From NCBI RefSeq assembly GCF_901709675.1, contig NC_051103.1, positions 5,813,501-5,877,500 on the forward strand: a stretch of DNA of 64,000 nucleotides. The letters run 5' to 3'. Positions 41,701-53,454 of the stretch are shown piece by piece. Source of the DNA: Syngnathus acus. Lineage: Eukaryota; Chordata; Actinopteri; Syngnathiformes; Syngnathidae. Positions within the stretch are counted from its first letter, which is position 1. Each line of letters begins with the position of its first letter. Both the position numbers and the translations under genes were made by a program. Under the pieces are notes generated by a model. The model searched no databases. It worked only from the letters and a program-made list of their open reading frames with translations, and was not told the origin of the DNA.

Positions 41701-43912
41701 TTCACTAATGCTATATATTTAGCCGCTAGTGCGTAATTGTATGAAAAGAGTGTTCGTGTGTGAACCTAGCGTGGCGCTTATCAGAGCGTGCATGTGAACA
41801 GTGGTTTGTTTGTCTTATCTGGGTGTGTCCAGATGGTGAAGACGACAGGGGGGCCGGCTCTGGCGGCCTCTGTGTCCAGCCCCGCCTTGACCGGCGCTGC
41901 CGTGTCGTTGCTGCAAGAGAACCTGAACGTGGAGGAGAGGACACTGTGGACGTCCCTGGGTCCAAATTGGACGCACGCTCGGTAGGTGCAGCCTGCCGTC
42001 CGCCGTCGGAGGCTGATAAGGGCCAAAGCAGGGAGATTATTCATTTGGAGTTTGGGGATAGAAATACAGAAGTGCCTTGAGATAAGAATTTCATTACCGC
42101 AAATCTTTTCCCATTGACTGGCAAGGGTCCTTCTGGTGTGCAACCCTTGGCCAGCTGGGGGCGGTATAACACAGGCATGCAGATAAAACAAGTATCTTTC
42201 ACAATACGACAACTATAAGGTGAATTTATGATACCAATTCTCTTTGTATGCCATCAGCTCGGAGCTCAGAGGGCCCATCGCTCCATACACGCCTGTGTTC
42301 CTGGACGGCTGGAAGCCCGACAAGTTCTGGGCGGACGGGCAGGTCTGGGAGGATCCGGTGGAGTCGCAGCACACACATGAAGCCCTCCGGCTCAAACAAG
42401 AGGTACAGAATGCTGCGTAAGGCTTATGTGCACTGAGTTTAGAAGAGTTTGAGATTTGATTTGTTGTGTCCTAAATACTTTATGACCTACATGGGCATTA
42501 TAAGCCTTGTCACCACCATCCATCTTTACTTTCCACAACGCCATCTGTTTTTGACAGCAGGAGCAACAGCAGCTCAACAGCCACATCGGTGATGACGTGT
42601 AAGTCCACCGAGACGTGACTTGGCGATCTGCAAAATCATTTGCAAACAAATCTCATATCATAATCCCCCCTGACAGAGACACGGGAGGCTCTCCTGAGTC
42701 TGAAAAAGTCTACAGCTGCAGTTATGACTTCATCGCCAGGAACAACACTGAGCTTTCAGTGCAACAAGGGGAGACGCTTGAGGTACTTTGAACACCGGAG
42801 CAGAGCCCACCACTCAAGTTGCTCACCATCTGGCGGTTCCGTTTTCTCTTTGACAGGTGCTGGAGTCATCCAAGCGCTGGTGGAAGTGCCGCAATCGCTT
42901 CAACCAGGTGGGCTTCGTTCCCTTCAACATCCTGGAGCCAGTTACTCACGCGGAGAGTCCCGTCACTGGCAAGCCGCCCACAGTAAGGCCTTGACGTAAA
43001 CACGATGTAATCGCTCCCTAGGAATTTTAGGGAATGACACTCTCATACCTGATGGGTCAGACTGTGACGTCACACCGAATATTCCTTAGATCCCCCAGGC
43101 TCCGCCCCCGCCTCCGATGGCCAAGACTTTCACCCCAGCCGCACCCAGCCAGCCCATTGCGCGCCCGAACCTCTCCGCACGTGTTCCGCAAAGTATGCCC
43201 ACCTACAGCCAGCATGCTCCTGCAGCAGAGGACGATAAAGGTAGATGTCATGTTAGGGGAAACCTTTGGCGCCCGCTGATGTGCATTGTCGTTTCCAGTT
43301 ATGTTGGTGAACGACGAGCTGCTACTGAGGCTGACTAACGGAAAGGCCATCAACAGCAAGCCTCTGATCATCCCTCGATCGGCAGACACCTCCCTTCCTC
43401 TCGACTACCATTCCACACCCGAGGAAGTGACGTCTTGGCTCGCTGGGAAAGGCTTCAATGAACCGTGAGTGATTTTTTTTATACTGTTCACGAAACTAGA
43501 CTCAACAGTTGGTTTTGCTTTGGCGCTATCTGGTGGCCACTTAGAACCATAGCCCTGGAAAAAAACATCAGGCATGGCAGCTCACCTGAATTCTTGTGCT
43601 CCCTCAGGACGGTGACGTGTTTGGGGGTCCTGACAGGCGCTCAACTCTTCTCGCTCAGCAAGGATGAGTTGCGCGAAGTTATTCCAGATGAAGGCGCTCG
43701 GGTGTACAGCCAGATGGCGGTGCAGCGAGCACTGCTGGAGGTGACCTGGAATTTATTCCCTGCACATTATCTACGTTACTTCTTGGTCCTAATGGCATCT
43801 GTTGTTTCTCCCACCTCATCCGCAGGATGCTCGGAGGGCCACAGAGCTGGAGGCTGTCATGGAGAAGCAGAAAATGAAGGTGGATCTGAAATTGGAGAGC
43901 AGCACATTGTGA
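38708..43912 (+). CDS. eps8l1: EPS8-like protein 1 (PTB-SH3-effector actin regulator)
   Basis: EPS8 family proteins couple receptor tyrosine kinase signalling to Rac and actin through ABI1 and SOS1. Eighteen coding exons (38708-38737, 38814-38972, 39203-39352, 39429-39505, 40583-40695, 40791-40837, 40911-41037, 41116-41204, 41279-41353, 41833-41981, 42258-42402, 42561-42598, 42677-42782, 42857-42982, 43090-43240, 43299-43464, 43608-43740, 43826-43912) give 655 residues (human EPS8L1 723). A PTB domain ([11 protein letters not shown] to [12 protein letters not shown]) is followed by the EPS8 middle region ([38 protein letters not shown]), an SH3 domain at about 412-470 ([40 protein letters not shown]) and a C-terminal SAM-like effector ([32 protein letters not shown]). 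The tail [14 protein letters not shown] matches EPS8L1. Extra N-terminal residues of the human protein are not found; an upstream exon may exist. Intron 2 appears to use a GC donor. Confidence 0.92.
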
Positions 43913-45014
43913 GCGGAGGCCTCACAGATGAACTTTATAGCATAGCATCATTATTACAATGATAACATATACAGTACATACCTGAAAATAGTGCTGCCAA
44001 GCTCCTGCCTGTGAAGATCACTGTGCCACATTTCTGTTTTGTATTTAACGCAAGTATATATCGCTAACTTATATAGTTCAATGTAGATTTTACCGTTAAT
44101 TGACTGTAATATTGAGCAAATTAAATGCGAGACTTTATTCAAATACAATGAAAAGTACACTCTCATGACCAACACTTTGTAAGAATAACACCAGAAGCTC
44201 TTTCTGACACAACTGACAAGATTTTACTGTCTGAACCCAATCTACTCAAATTCTAGTGTTAGGAAAGCAACCCAGCATTGTTTTGGGGCACTTAAGAAAT
44301 GATCAAAATGCAATAATGACTTTAATAAGATTTCATTGAGAACATTTTATTTTTTTAATGAACCCCAGAGAAACCAGATGACACCTTTGTAAACCGACGC
44401 AGCCGTTACAACCTGTTTGCATGTAATTACAAAGCAGTTTATTTCTTTTAAATGGCGTGTACAACATTTCTGCTTCACTTGCCGACACTAACTCAAATGA
44501 GCTTTCTATAAATGGTGAATGTTTGGATTTTGAAATCAGTTAACAAATGACTAACTCGCAAACATTTCCAACAATTATTTTTTTTTTTTTAACCCCCGCT
44601 CAACCACTTTTTAATTTACTCAGTACGTACTGCCCCCCTTGAAAAGAAATTAGACTACACTGGAGGAGAAAACATGGGTGAGGTGTGAAGGGACTTAAGG
44701 GTGTTTCTAAAAATTTGAACAAAAGAACAGTAAACTAAAGCACACATTCCATAGTCAGATCCTGTATCGTAAAAGAAACAAATTAAAATAATATTGACAA
44801 ATGTATGAGGTCTCTGACGTCACTGTTCATTGGATATAGGAAGGCCACCAAATTACGGAGGTGTAACAAAAGGTGGCTTGACATATGAGAGATTTAATAT
44901 TGAATGGAGATTTTTTTTTTTGTGAGTCAAAGTAAAGAAAAACGAGTCTAGGGGACTATAAGAACACAAACGGACAACAAGGTGGTGGGTGTTATGTGAG
45001 ATGGACGTTGGCCT
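43913..45014. other. Convergent 3' ends of eps8l1 and luc7l
   Basis: About 1.1 kb separates the two stop codons. ATTAAA at about 44117 (plus) and TTTATT near 44349 and 44441 (AATAAA on the minus strand) are candidate polyadenylation signals, so the two 3' UTRs may overlap. No coding sequence was found. Confidence 0.5.
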
Positions 45015-48000
45015 TCACGGGTCTTCTCTGTCATCTGCTCTGCGAGAGTCCGACCGGCCGTTGACGCCGTCCCGCCGCTCGCGGCCTTGCGACTTGTCTC
45101 TGGACGAGTGCTCGCGGTCTCTGGATGACCTGCCAGCAAAGGATTTTAATAGTTGGCCACCAACCTCAAAAAGATCATTAAAAGTTGAGATGGGTTGTAC
45201 TTGTGTCTGGAGCCGTGCTCGTGGCTGTGACGTTGGCCTCGGCTTCGGGAGCGGGACCTCTGTCGCCTCTTCCTGTCCCTGGAGCGAGAGCGCGAGCGGC
45301 GCTTGTCTCGGGACGAGGAGCGCGAGCGGCGCCTCCTCCGGTCGCGAGAACCAGACCTAAAAAAAAGTCGTTTGAGAACAAGCCATTCCTGTCCAAGCGG
45401 GATTTCTTTGAGTCGCTTACCTTTTATGTTCCCTGCTGCGGGATCTCGTCCTAGGAAGAGAACACAAAGAAGTTCAAGAAGAATAAAGTATGCAAAGAGC
45501 GCAAAGCCATTGTAACCTTGGCACACACTCCCTTACCGCTTTTTCATCTTTTCCTCCTTCTCCCTTTCTTCCCGTCTCTTGAGCCGATCCTGGTTTCGCT
45601 TTTCCTGCTTGTCCACAACGGTTTTCTGATGACGAGAAAAGTTGCGACTTCATGAAAGGAGTCTTCTTGAGTAACGTGAAGAGCTTCACGGGCACACACG
45701 CACCTTGAGCTGGTCCAGCTTCTCTCTGATCTGGATGAAGCCCAGGTGGAGCTTGCCGCCAAAGTGGTCGGCCAGACGGCGGTCATTGTCGTGGAGGCCC
45801 AGATACGCCGAGCACACCTCGCAAACGCGAAGCTTTTGCTGTTGGAAACTGGAGGCCGGCATGGAGTTTCTGTATTCCTCCTGGAAGACGACGCAAAGAT
45901 GGGAACGCGGGAGCGGAAGCAGAAATTCATATCAGTTGATTTATTGCAAAACATGCATTTGATTTGAAAACCGCCACGGCCTCACCTCTGCATCCTTCTT
46001 CCTACTGCGGACCTTCTCCACTTCCTGTAGCACCTTCTGGGATTCCTCCACGTTTCCCTCCGCTCCGAGTTGCTCGGCCTTTGCCAGGAGCTTTCCAATT
46101 TCCTCGTTCAACTCGTGGACCTTCTCCGCCTGCGGCACCCATTAACAGCAGCTTGAGTAAGACTGACAAAACCTGACACCGCACTACTTTTTTTATTTCA
46201 AAACACACCTTGGCCGCCACTTCAGCACTGATCTCCTCTTGAGTCTCGGCCAGACGTTTCTTGGCCAGTTCCGTTCTGCGGTCGCAGTCGGCGATGAAGG
46301 ACTCCAAGTGATCGACGGCCTTTGGAAGGAGCGGAGCCACAGGTCGGTCATATTAAAAGCAAAACGGAACAAAAGAAACAAGACGTGCGCGGAGAGTTAT
46401 TTTCCTTGTGCCGACGTCACTTACATCCAGCTCAAAAAAGAGCTCTCGCTCCTTGGAGGCAATTTCATAGTCTGCTCGAAGCGCCAGGTCGTGGATCTTG
46501 GTGCACTCTCCCAGGTCCATGCGCTAAATATACAACACGCACGCTTAAGAATCAATTTAAACTGGGCATGACAACAAAAATCTCGACACTTACGGTTCCA
46601 GACAGGATGTCATGCGGACAGCAGTCGAGGAGGTGACTTTTGCAGACTCGCTCGTCCGAGTACTTGACCCTCTGCCGCGTCTCGTCCCCTGAAAGAGTCC
46701 AGAAGGCATCCTGTGAGAAAAACCTCATGTACTAATAAGGGCCAAGCTTCAGCTTATCTGACTTCCTCGTTTACAATGTATAGCACCCGCGTCACAATAG
46801 CTGCCTTTGCTCGGTCTGAGCCCAAAACTACCACAAGAACGTCGTCTTGGTCATTAGCGTGTCAAATGAGTAATTCATGAAGAAACTTTGCCTCTGTTGG
46901 CGTAAGTGTGAAGTTACACGAGGCAATGTGTGGCCTCATTGTGACTTACCCAGGCCTCAAAGATTACATCACAAGAGCAGAACCTCAAGTCTCAGTTGAG
47001 CTTGTTTTAAGGCTCTGTGTCCTCATGGGCATCATTCGGTATGTTTTACGTGGCACGTCAACACATAGGTTACAAATGCAAATCACGTATTCCCGGCCGA
47101 GCCATCCACAGACATGAAACATTGACAGAAAGTAGGTTTATACACACTGCGATCTGCACCACATACTGTACCCTTCTGCATCTTCAAGCCTTCAGCTGCA
47201 GAATTTTAAACCGGCTGTGGGAAAGTAAAAAAGGGAACAGTTTTCTTGCCAAACCTGTGGTAAGAAGTTGGGAGTCATACAAGAGTCAGAGCGAAAATGA
47301 CGTGTGTAAAGTGTTTGTCTCGTCTGAGTAAAAAAATAAATAAAAAAGATGTCAACTGGTTTCTGCTGAGAAGTGTTTTTTTTAAGTGTTCATTCAGCGT
47401 GACCAGATAGCAGCTTAGCACTACACCAAATTTCATACCTTAAAAAAAAACAGGCTACAATGACTTCCGATAGGCAAACATATACTGTTTGGATATTGAT
47501 CATAACAGCTTTAAAAATTATGTGTGACTCACGGCTCGATGAACATGAGGCTTTTCTGCAACTCCTTTGCAGATTGATGTAGGCTGGCAAAGATACACTG
47601 AACCTTAATGAATAAAATAAAGGGGCCACAATTGTTCAGTTTGTATGCAACATAGGCATGGGAAGAATTTGCTGATAATTTCATCACACGCACACACACA
47701 CACATTCATTAACACTTATGACGACAACCCACATGTGTGACTGTTAGGGTGAATCTCCATTTTAAGAACGCAGGCCAGCAATGTGCTTTAAGCCTACTGT
47801 GAGACTCAGCAAGAAATTTCTGTGGTGATGTTTGTATCCAAATGGTGGATAATTCCATTTTTATTTCATTTCAATCTGACGCAAAATCCGATGCTACACT
47901 GGTATTCTTCATCGGCTTGATAGAAACTAACAATTTTTCTTTATGACCAACTACCAGATGTAATGGCCTCATCAAGTATCTGTAATAGCTCATCAGCAAG

Positions 48001-48722
48001 TACTCAAGTCAAGTGTTAGCACTTGTACTCAATTCGAAACAATTAGGTCATTCGTACATTCTACTGAAGTATCTGTGACCATCCTTTGGATGGCTTTATA
48101 GAAGAATAGACCAGACCCTCTGCTTAGTTTCTTACTTTTGTCTAGAGGTGTGCAATATAGAGTGTGTAGTCTACATATGTATTTGATAAATAAATAAATA
48201 AATGGAGAAAAAATGTCTATTAATTTCAAGGAAAAACATGATACATATCGTTATTGGAGTATAAAATCACTATAAGGAGTAAAATCGTGACACTTTGAAT
48301 CTAATTTTAACTATTTTCTAATCCATACGTTCACATTTTTGTCAGTTTTACAAGTGTTCGGTCTCTCTCGCGCTCCAACGTAAGCCAATTGAAACTAGCC
48401 ATAGCTGGAAAAAACAAATATATATATATAATACGGCAGGGGGTCGTTATTGATAACTCGGTTTTATTGAAAAAGACAAGCTCCATGGATACAAACATGA
48501 AACCGTGTGACGTACGCAGGTAGACATGAAGTTGAGCCCTTGTTTGCATTCACGCAGGCCTGCCCATCACAAGCCAACACAAGCCTGCCTCACCACTAGC
48601 TCCATCTTGGCTAGCGCGCTCAAGCTAACTGGGCTAGCCTAGCATGCAAACGGCGACTCACCATCCCTCGCCGTTCCCATCAGCTGGTCGAGCAAAGCTC
48701 GCATTTGAGCTTGGGCGGACAT
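45015..48722 (-). CDS. luc7l: LUC7-like U1 snRNP-associated splicing factor
   Basis: LUC7 proteins help U1 snRNP choose 5' splice sites in the nucleus. Ten exons (48662-48722, 46594-46688, 46425-46523, 46209-46319, 45986-46129, 45704-45880, 45537-45625, 45421-45450, 45201-45356, 45015-45129) close in frame at 358 residues (human LUC7L 371). The start MSAQAQMRALLDQLMGTARD is followed by the first CCCH-type zinc finger (VCKSHLLDCCPHD, DLGECTKIH), a coiled coil (FIADCDRRTELAKKRLAE, KVHELNEEIGKLLAKAEQL), the second finger (RVCEVCSAYLGLHDND, ADHFGGKLHLGF) and an Arg/Ser-rich tail (SRSSSRDKRRSRSRSRDRKR). LUC7L rather than LUC7L2/L3 is favoured by adjacency to fam234a, as in human 16p13.3. Intron 1 is about 2 kb; the others are short. 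Confidence 0.93.
46689..48661 (-). other. luc7l intron 1
   Basis: No exon with matching phase (1 in) was found. It contains an ATAA tetranucleotide run near 48186-48203 and short CA repeats near 47688-47704. LUC7-family and other splicing-factor genes often regulate themselves through poison exons, but I could not identify one here. Confidence 0.5.
48186..48203. repeat. (ATAA)n short tandem repeat
   Basis: Four to five copies of a TAAA unit within luc7l intron 1. Confidence 0.8.
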
Positions 48723-49805
48723 TGTTGCTGACTCTTTCGTCGAAAACTAAAAAGCGGGTAAAAAATGGTGCTTTCCAATTAATTGTAGATGTGAAAAACA
48801 GACATTCGGTCGAGCATCGCCGTTACCAGACGTTCTCGAGTTTTTTTTTTTAATAGGGGAAATCACGTCAAATCCCGTGTCCAAGTTCCGCGAGATTGAC
48901 CAATAGAAGCGTGCGAGAACAGGAATATTGTCCAATCAAACTGGAGCTTGCTGTGTGTACTTTCATCCAATCAAAGCGGCGCTTTGGAACCGCCTTTTAT
49001 TTTTGTCCTAATTTTGCTTTCAGGCAACATCTGTAAAACAGATCTACCGATTAATTGTGTAAGGCGTTGCCCTAGAAATTTACAATTTGGCAGTTTGAAT
49101 TAATATGATTGACAAATATACATTATCATGAATCTTTAAGTTTTTATAATAACCGCAATAGCACGTCCTGCCCGATAGACAAATTCGGGGTTAAAATACA
49201 GAGTGGAGTGATTTTTTTTATGTTTTCCTGCTTGGGTTCAAGTGACAAGCCTGTCTTTGAGCTAAACATTCGCGAGACGACGCTTGAAGGTGAGTCAAAA
49301 CATATCGATTTCAACTAAATTCTCGTTTATATGACGGAACCTTTCGTGGTTACTCGTATTGCAGCTGTCGTGCGGCAAAGAAGGCAGGGAAACCTTGGCG
49401 ATTTTGCTCAACAAGTTAACCAACTGTAGAGACGACAACTTTTCCAAGCTAAAAACTCCACAAAACGAGTCTCGTTGCCGTGCAGTCAATGATTTATCAC
49501 CAGAGCAGCTTTTCTACTAACTAGGTATTCCAAATGTGCAATATGAAACAATTGATCTCTTGTACCCCTGTGAGTATTATAAATACTGGTTGAGCTAGTC
49601 CTAGCTTGTTGTCCTTAGAAGCATCTGGAGTAACCGTTGGCTTGCATCAATAGGCTCACATTTACAAAGGTAGACGCAGCAGAAATAGCTGGAAATGCCA
49701 CATAGGCCTTGGTTATTATTTAACGGCAGTGTTGATGCAATGCCACAGCTTGACGAAATTAATTTTGCTTGTCTCAGATTTGTGCAGTGATGCACCAATA
49801 GGACA
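48723..49805. promoter_or_regulatory. Shared luc7l/fam234a divergent promoter region
   Basis: The two genes start head to head, 1.08 kb apart by their coding starts. Three CCAAT boxes in the same orientation lie at 48900-48904, 48932-48936 and 48967-48971, spaced 32 and 35 bp, as in NF-Y-driven housekeeping promoters. A leader exon for fam234a probably ends at 49289, where CGCTTGAAG is followed by GTGAGTC. No TATA box is evident near either start. Confidence 0.65.
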
Positions 49806-52453
49806 ATGGAGACGACGGACAGTCCCACTGAGGGTGATCCCCTGAAGAGCGGAGAAGACGGCGTGGAGACGGCAGCGCCGCCAGCGACGGAACTCAAGCG
49901 AGGCTGCAAGGAAGTGCTGGGGCTTTCCAAACTCACCCACTGGCGGACGGCCGTCTTCTTCCTCGCCTTGTTCCTCTGCCTCATAGTGGTCTTTGCCTTC
50001 TCCTTTATTATCCCCTGCCCTGTCAGACCGCAGTATCTTGCTTCCTGGAATAGGACATTTATTGACGCGGGTGTGTATATTCTCAATTATTGATGGTATA
50101 ATAATTTGGGAGTCAATGATCTTCTCTTTTGCCGTAGAAACGTATGACGTTTTAGTGTTTGAAGATACGAGCAAAGACAAGGTGAAGGATGTCCTGCTCG
50201 TGGTCAAGAGCACCGAAGTTAGTCTGAACAATACATGCGGGAATGCGGGTAAGATGAGCTCTTATAGTCTAAATGATTGAAATTAACAATTCAAAGATGA
50301 CAAATGAGAGAACAATAATTACTTTGGGATTTTCCGCAGGTCTGCCGTCACCATGTGTGTTCATGATGGCAGTGGATGGGACAGACGGAGAAACCCTGTG
50401 GGCGCGCCCGCTGGATCCCGACTTCCACTGGGCCCAGTGTGGCCTGGACACAAAGACGGGAGAGGAATGGGACTGTCTGCTGTTCCATTCCGACCGGCTG
50501 TCAGCGCTGGATAAATCCAAAGGTAATGGTGATCACCTTTAAATGGAGAGGTTGAGTGAAAAAACAGTGGGCACTACAGCGGCCATCCCATGATGTGTGT
50601 GTGTCATCAGGTGAGGTCAGGTGGCAGCAGCCTCAGCCTCCTGGTTTGCAAAGCAGCCTGCCCGTGCTCAGTGTTCCGGATCTGGATGGGGACAAGGTCA
50701 GCGACATAGCCTTAGTGGCATCTGATAGCACCAAGGTAAATAATATTACACTCAATGAATGTGTGTTTGTGTTCACCAACAACAGCCAACTAACTTTCTT
50801 TTTCTTATACCTGTAGACTCAGCTGGTGTTCATCTCGGGGAAGACAGGCGTCCAGATTGGATCAACGGTGGCTCTGAACACCACAGAAACATCTGCTCAT
50901 CTTCTCCATAAGAGCGGGAAGGGCACTGAGTATCTGCTGCTTCAAAACGGTTTGTGAATACAGTGAACTATTATTATTTTTCCAACACACCAACAGAATG
51001 CAAAATGACTTAGCAAAGGTTTGACTTGCTGTTTGCACGCTTCTAATATTTCGGTTGTGTATTTTCCAGACACCGGCTTGTACGGACTGGCCCTGTGGAG
51101 GATTGCCAAAGAAGCCAAGGAAGGGCTTGAGGCGGGCTTCAAGGAGAAGAAACAAATGAAGAGGGAAGCCGCGGCCGCATCTGGATCGGTACCAGTTTAC
51201 GAGTAAGGTGCCGCGACCGCACTTGCATGGCACGTCAGCCGTTCTCACTCGAGCGTCTTTTTATGTAGGTCTGACTTGCTGAGGCGTGTGGTGAGAACAG
51301 ACACGGCGCCGTCATCCAACTTGATGCTGGTGACGGGCAGTGATGTGGTTTTAATAGATGGAAAGACACTGCAGCCTTTGTGGAAGTTCAACACCACCTC
51401 AGTCTTCAGGTGACTATTTTGTATTCAAACAATACACTTGTGCGCCCTCTGGTGGTTTGCAAAAAAAAAAACTGAATTAAATGATCACACTTCAACTTTT
51501 TTTTTTTTATTCCAGTAGTTTGGTTGCATTTAACAACTGTGTTATAATTAGTTTGACTCGGGTTTGAATTTTAGATAAAAAGTACCCCCCCCCCCCCTCC
51601 TTCCCTCTGTGATGTCATCAATTTAGGGAGCCTGGCTTTGGTCACTTCAATAAAGACGGTGTACTTGATATTGCGCTTGAGGAGGACATGGACAACTCCA
51701 CCAAGAGGGCAAGTTAAAAAAAAAAAAAAATGGATGTGGTACTACTTTGTGCCCCAAAGTCTCATGACAGCTAACCTCAGAACAAATAAAATTGTACTTT
51801 ACCTGTTGCAGCTTGGTCAGGAATTTAACTCCTTGCCTCTTGCACGCAGGTGGTGATCCTAGATGGGAAGTCCGGTGACGTGCTGTGGGAAGTGGAGCTC
51901 CTGCCCGGCGCCAATTCACCTGGACCCACCTCCGTACGCACCACCAACTACATTTCCATCTTTGTGTTCTGGGGGCTGCTGCCCACTCAGGCCAACTCCT
52001 CTGTAAGTCTCCTGTGACAAAAAGAATCTTCACACTGCTCACTGTTAGGAAATATTTGAACTGTACGTCTTCTTTCAGGTACCCGGCGAACGTCGTTCTT
52101 ACATGCTGTATCCTCTCTACTCCAACGTGCTGCTCGAGTCTGAAAAAATGACGGACCACATTGTTACATTTAAAGGTATTGCGTTGTGTGGTGACATGTT
52201 GTCGAATGACGGTCGTCAACAGTCGTGTGTTTTTACGGCAGCAACGTTGATGGAGAGAGGACGCCACGCCGCCTTCATCCTGCTGTCGGGTCCCGACGCC
52301 AAGGACACAGAAGGCACGGTGGTTCTCAGCAAGTGGAAGCTGAAGAGCGACGTGCCTGGGAGCAAGGTGCTCCCCGTCGGCCGCAGCGAGGCCCCCGACA
52401 CGGACGACAACATCAAACAGGCCTTTAACCGACTGCGCTTCAGCGATAACTGA
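49806..52453 (+). CDS. fam234a: FAM234A (ITFG3), single-pass protein with FG-GAP beta-propeller repeats
   Basis: A type II membrane protein of unclear molecular role. Eleven coding exons (49806-50070, 50138-50248, 50340-50522, 50611-50735, 50817-50949, 51070-51202, 51269-51409, 51627-51708, 51850-52002, 52079-52175, 52242-52453) close in frame at 544 residues (human about 552). A cytoplasmic N-terminus (METTDSPTEGDPLKSGED) precedes one membrane span at about 49-70 (AVFFLALFLCLIVVFAFSF). The ectodomain has FG-GAP-like calcium-loop motifs, VPDLDGDKVSDIALV and FGHFNKDGVLDIALEEDMD, and ends with PDTDDNIKQAFNRLRFSDN. The human counterpart ends with PDTDEEVRDRFSRLRY, which supports the identification. 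Position beside luc7l matches the human pair. Intron 8 uses a GC donor (AGG|GCAAGT). Confidence 0.93.
51441..51455 (-). promoter_or_regulatory. CTCF-core-like motif
   Basis: On the minus strand CCACCAGAGGGCGCA matches the CTCF core closely. It lies in fam234a intron 7. Occupancy is not testable from sequence. Confidence 0.4.
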
Positions 52454-53249
52454 ATCAACCGTCGACAGTTTGGATTTTTTGGCGCTTTTCTGTTCATTCC
52501 TACTGTGTCAAGTGTTTGTTTTGCAGGCTGTGAATTTGAATAGATAACACTCGGTTAGCCTGATAGTGTAATTGCCTTGGCCTCTCTTCAGGAAACAGGA
52601 AAAAGCAAATGTAACCAAGTATTTTTATTACATTTGTGGCGGCAAGTTAAAAAATAACGTATTAGGCTAACGATTCTAGGTGGTCTGTGTCTAAACTGCT
52701 GTTTTCCCTGACAGTCATGCTGCCTGCTGAGAAATCATCACAACTCTTGCTGTATTTTAACTTCTTGCACTTTCTTTCAGCAATGCAATTGTTTCTTTTC
52801 CACATATAAAAAAAAAACTTGATTATTGTGCAGATATATGCAATTGTTTCACACTAGTGCTGCAAAGATTAGTGGAGGTTAATTACTGTAATATTTAATA
52901 CTAGAACAGCCTTAAACGTGAATGTTTCAACTTGAACTATTCCGCCGATTGTTACAGGTCTGCTCTGTGTGGTTTGATTTTCAACATTCACTGAGGCAGT
53001 GAGTTCTTGCAGTGTGGTTGTAGCGCCTTATCAGTCAGATTTACATTATATTTGAGATTTATATTCATAGGAAAATATTTGTTTTGCTGTATATTTATAT
53101 TGGAAATTGTGTTTCTTCTAAGACAAGCTGGGGTTTCTCCTAAAGTTAAAATTTGTTTACTATTAAAAGGATTTTTAAACAGCTGGAACTGTCGAGTGAG
53201 TCCACCCATCCCGCACACAGCTTAAAACAAGATAGTCATATTGTAAAAA

Positions 53250-53255
53250 AATAAA
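53250..53255 (+). terminator. fam234a: Candidate fam234a polyadenylation signal (AATAAA)
   Basis: Canonical hexamer about 800 bp past the fam234a stop, before the next gene on the same strand. Confidence 0.5.
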
Positions 53256-53400
53256 GTGAACTGCGATACAGGTTGACCTTAAAGGTTATTGCTGGGACAC
53301 TGTACTTTACCGCACATGCGCAGTTGACCGCGAAACTTGTGCATGTTTGTTGGTTTCAGTCACGTACAACTCGGCTTCATATCAGTCTAATGAAACCTAG

Positions 53401-53454
53401 TACAGTATGGCATTAAATTACTCAGCTACTACAGTATGGCATTAAATTACTCAG
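53401..53454. repeat. Tandem duplication of a 25-bp unit
   Basis: The unit TACAGTATGGCATTAAATTA plus CTCAG occurs at 53401-53425 and again identically at 53430-53454, separated by CTAC. The perfect identity suggests a recent local duplication. Confidence 0.95.

Noticed and set aside
45185-45454. Plus-strand frames opposite the luc7l Arg/Ser exon
   Set aside because: Mirror of the RS-rich coding repeat; no splice or start context.
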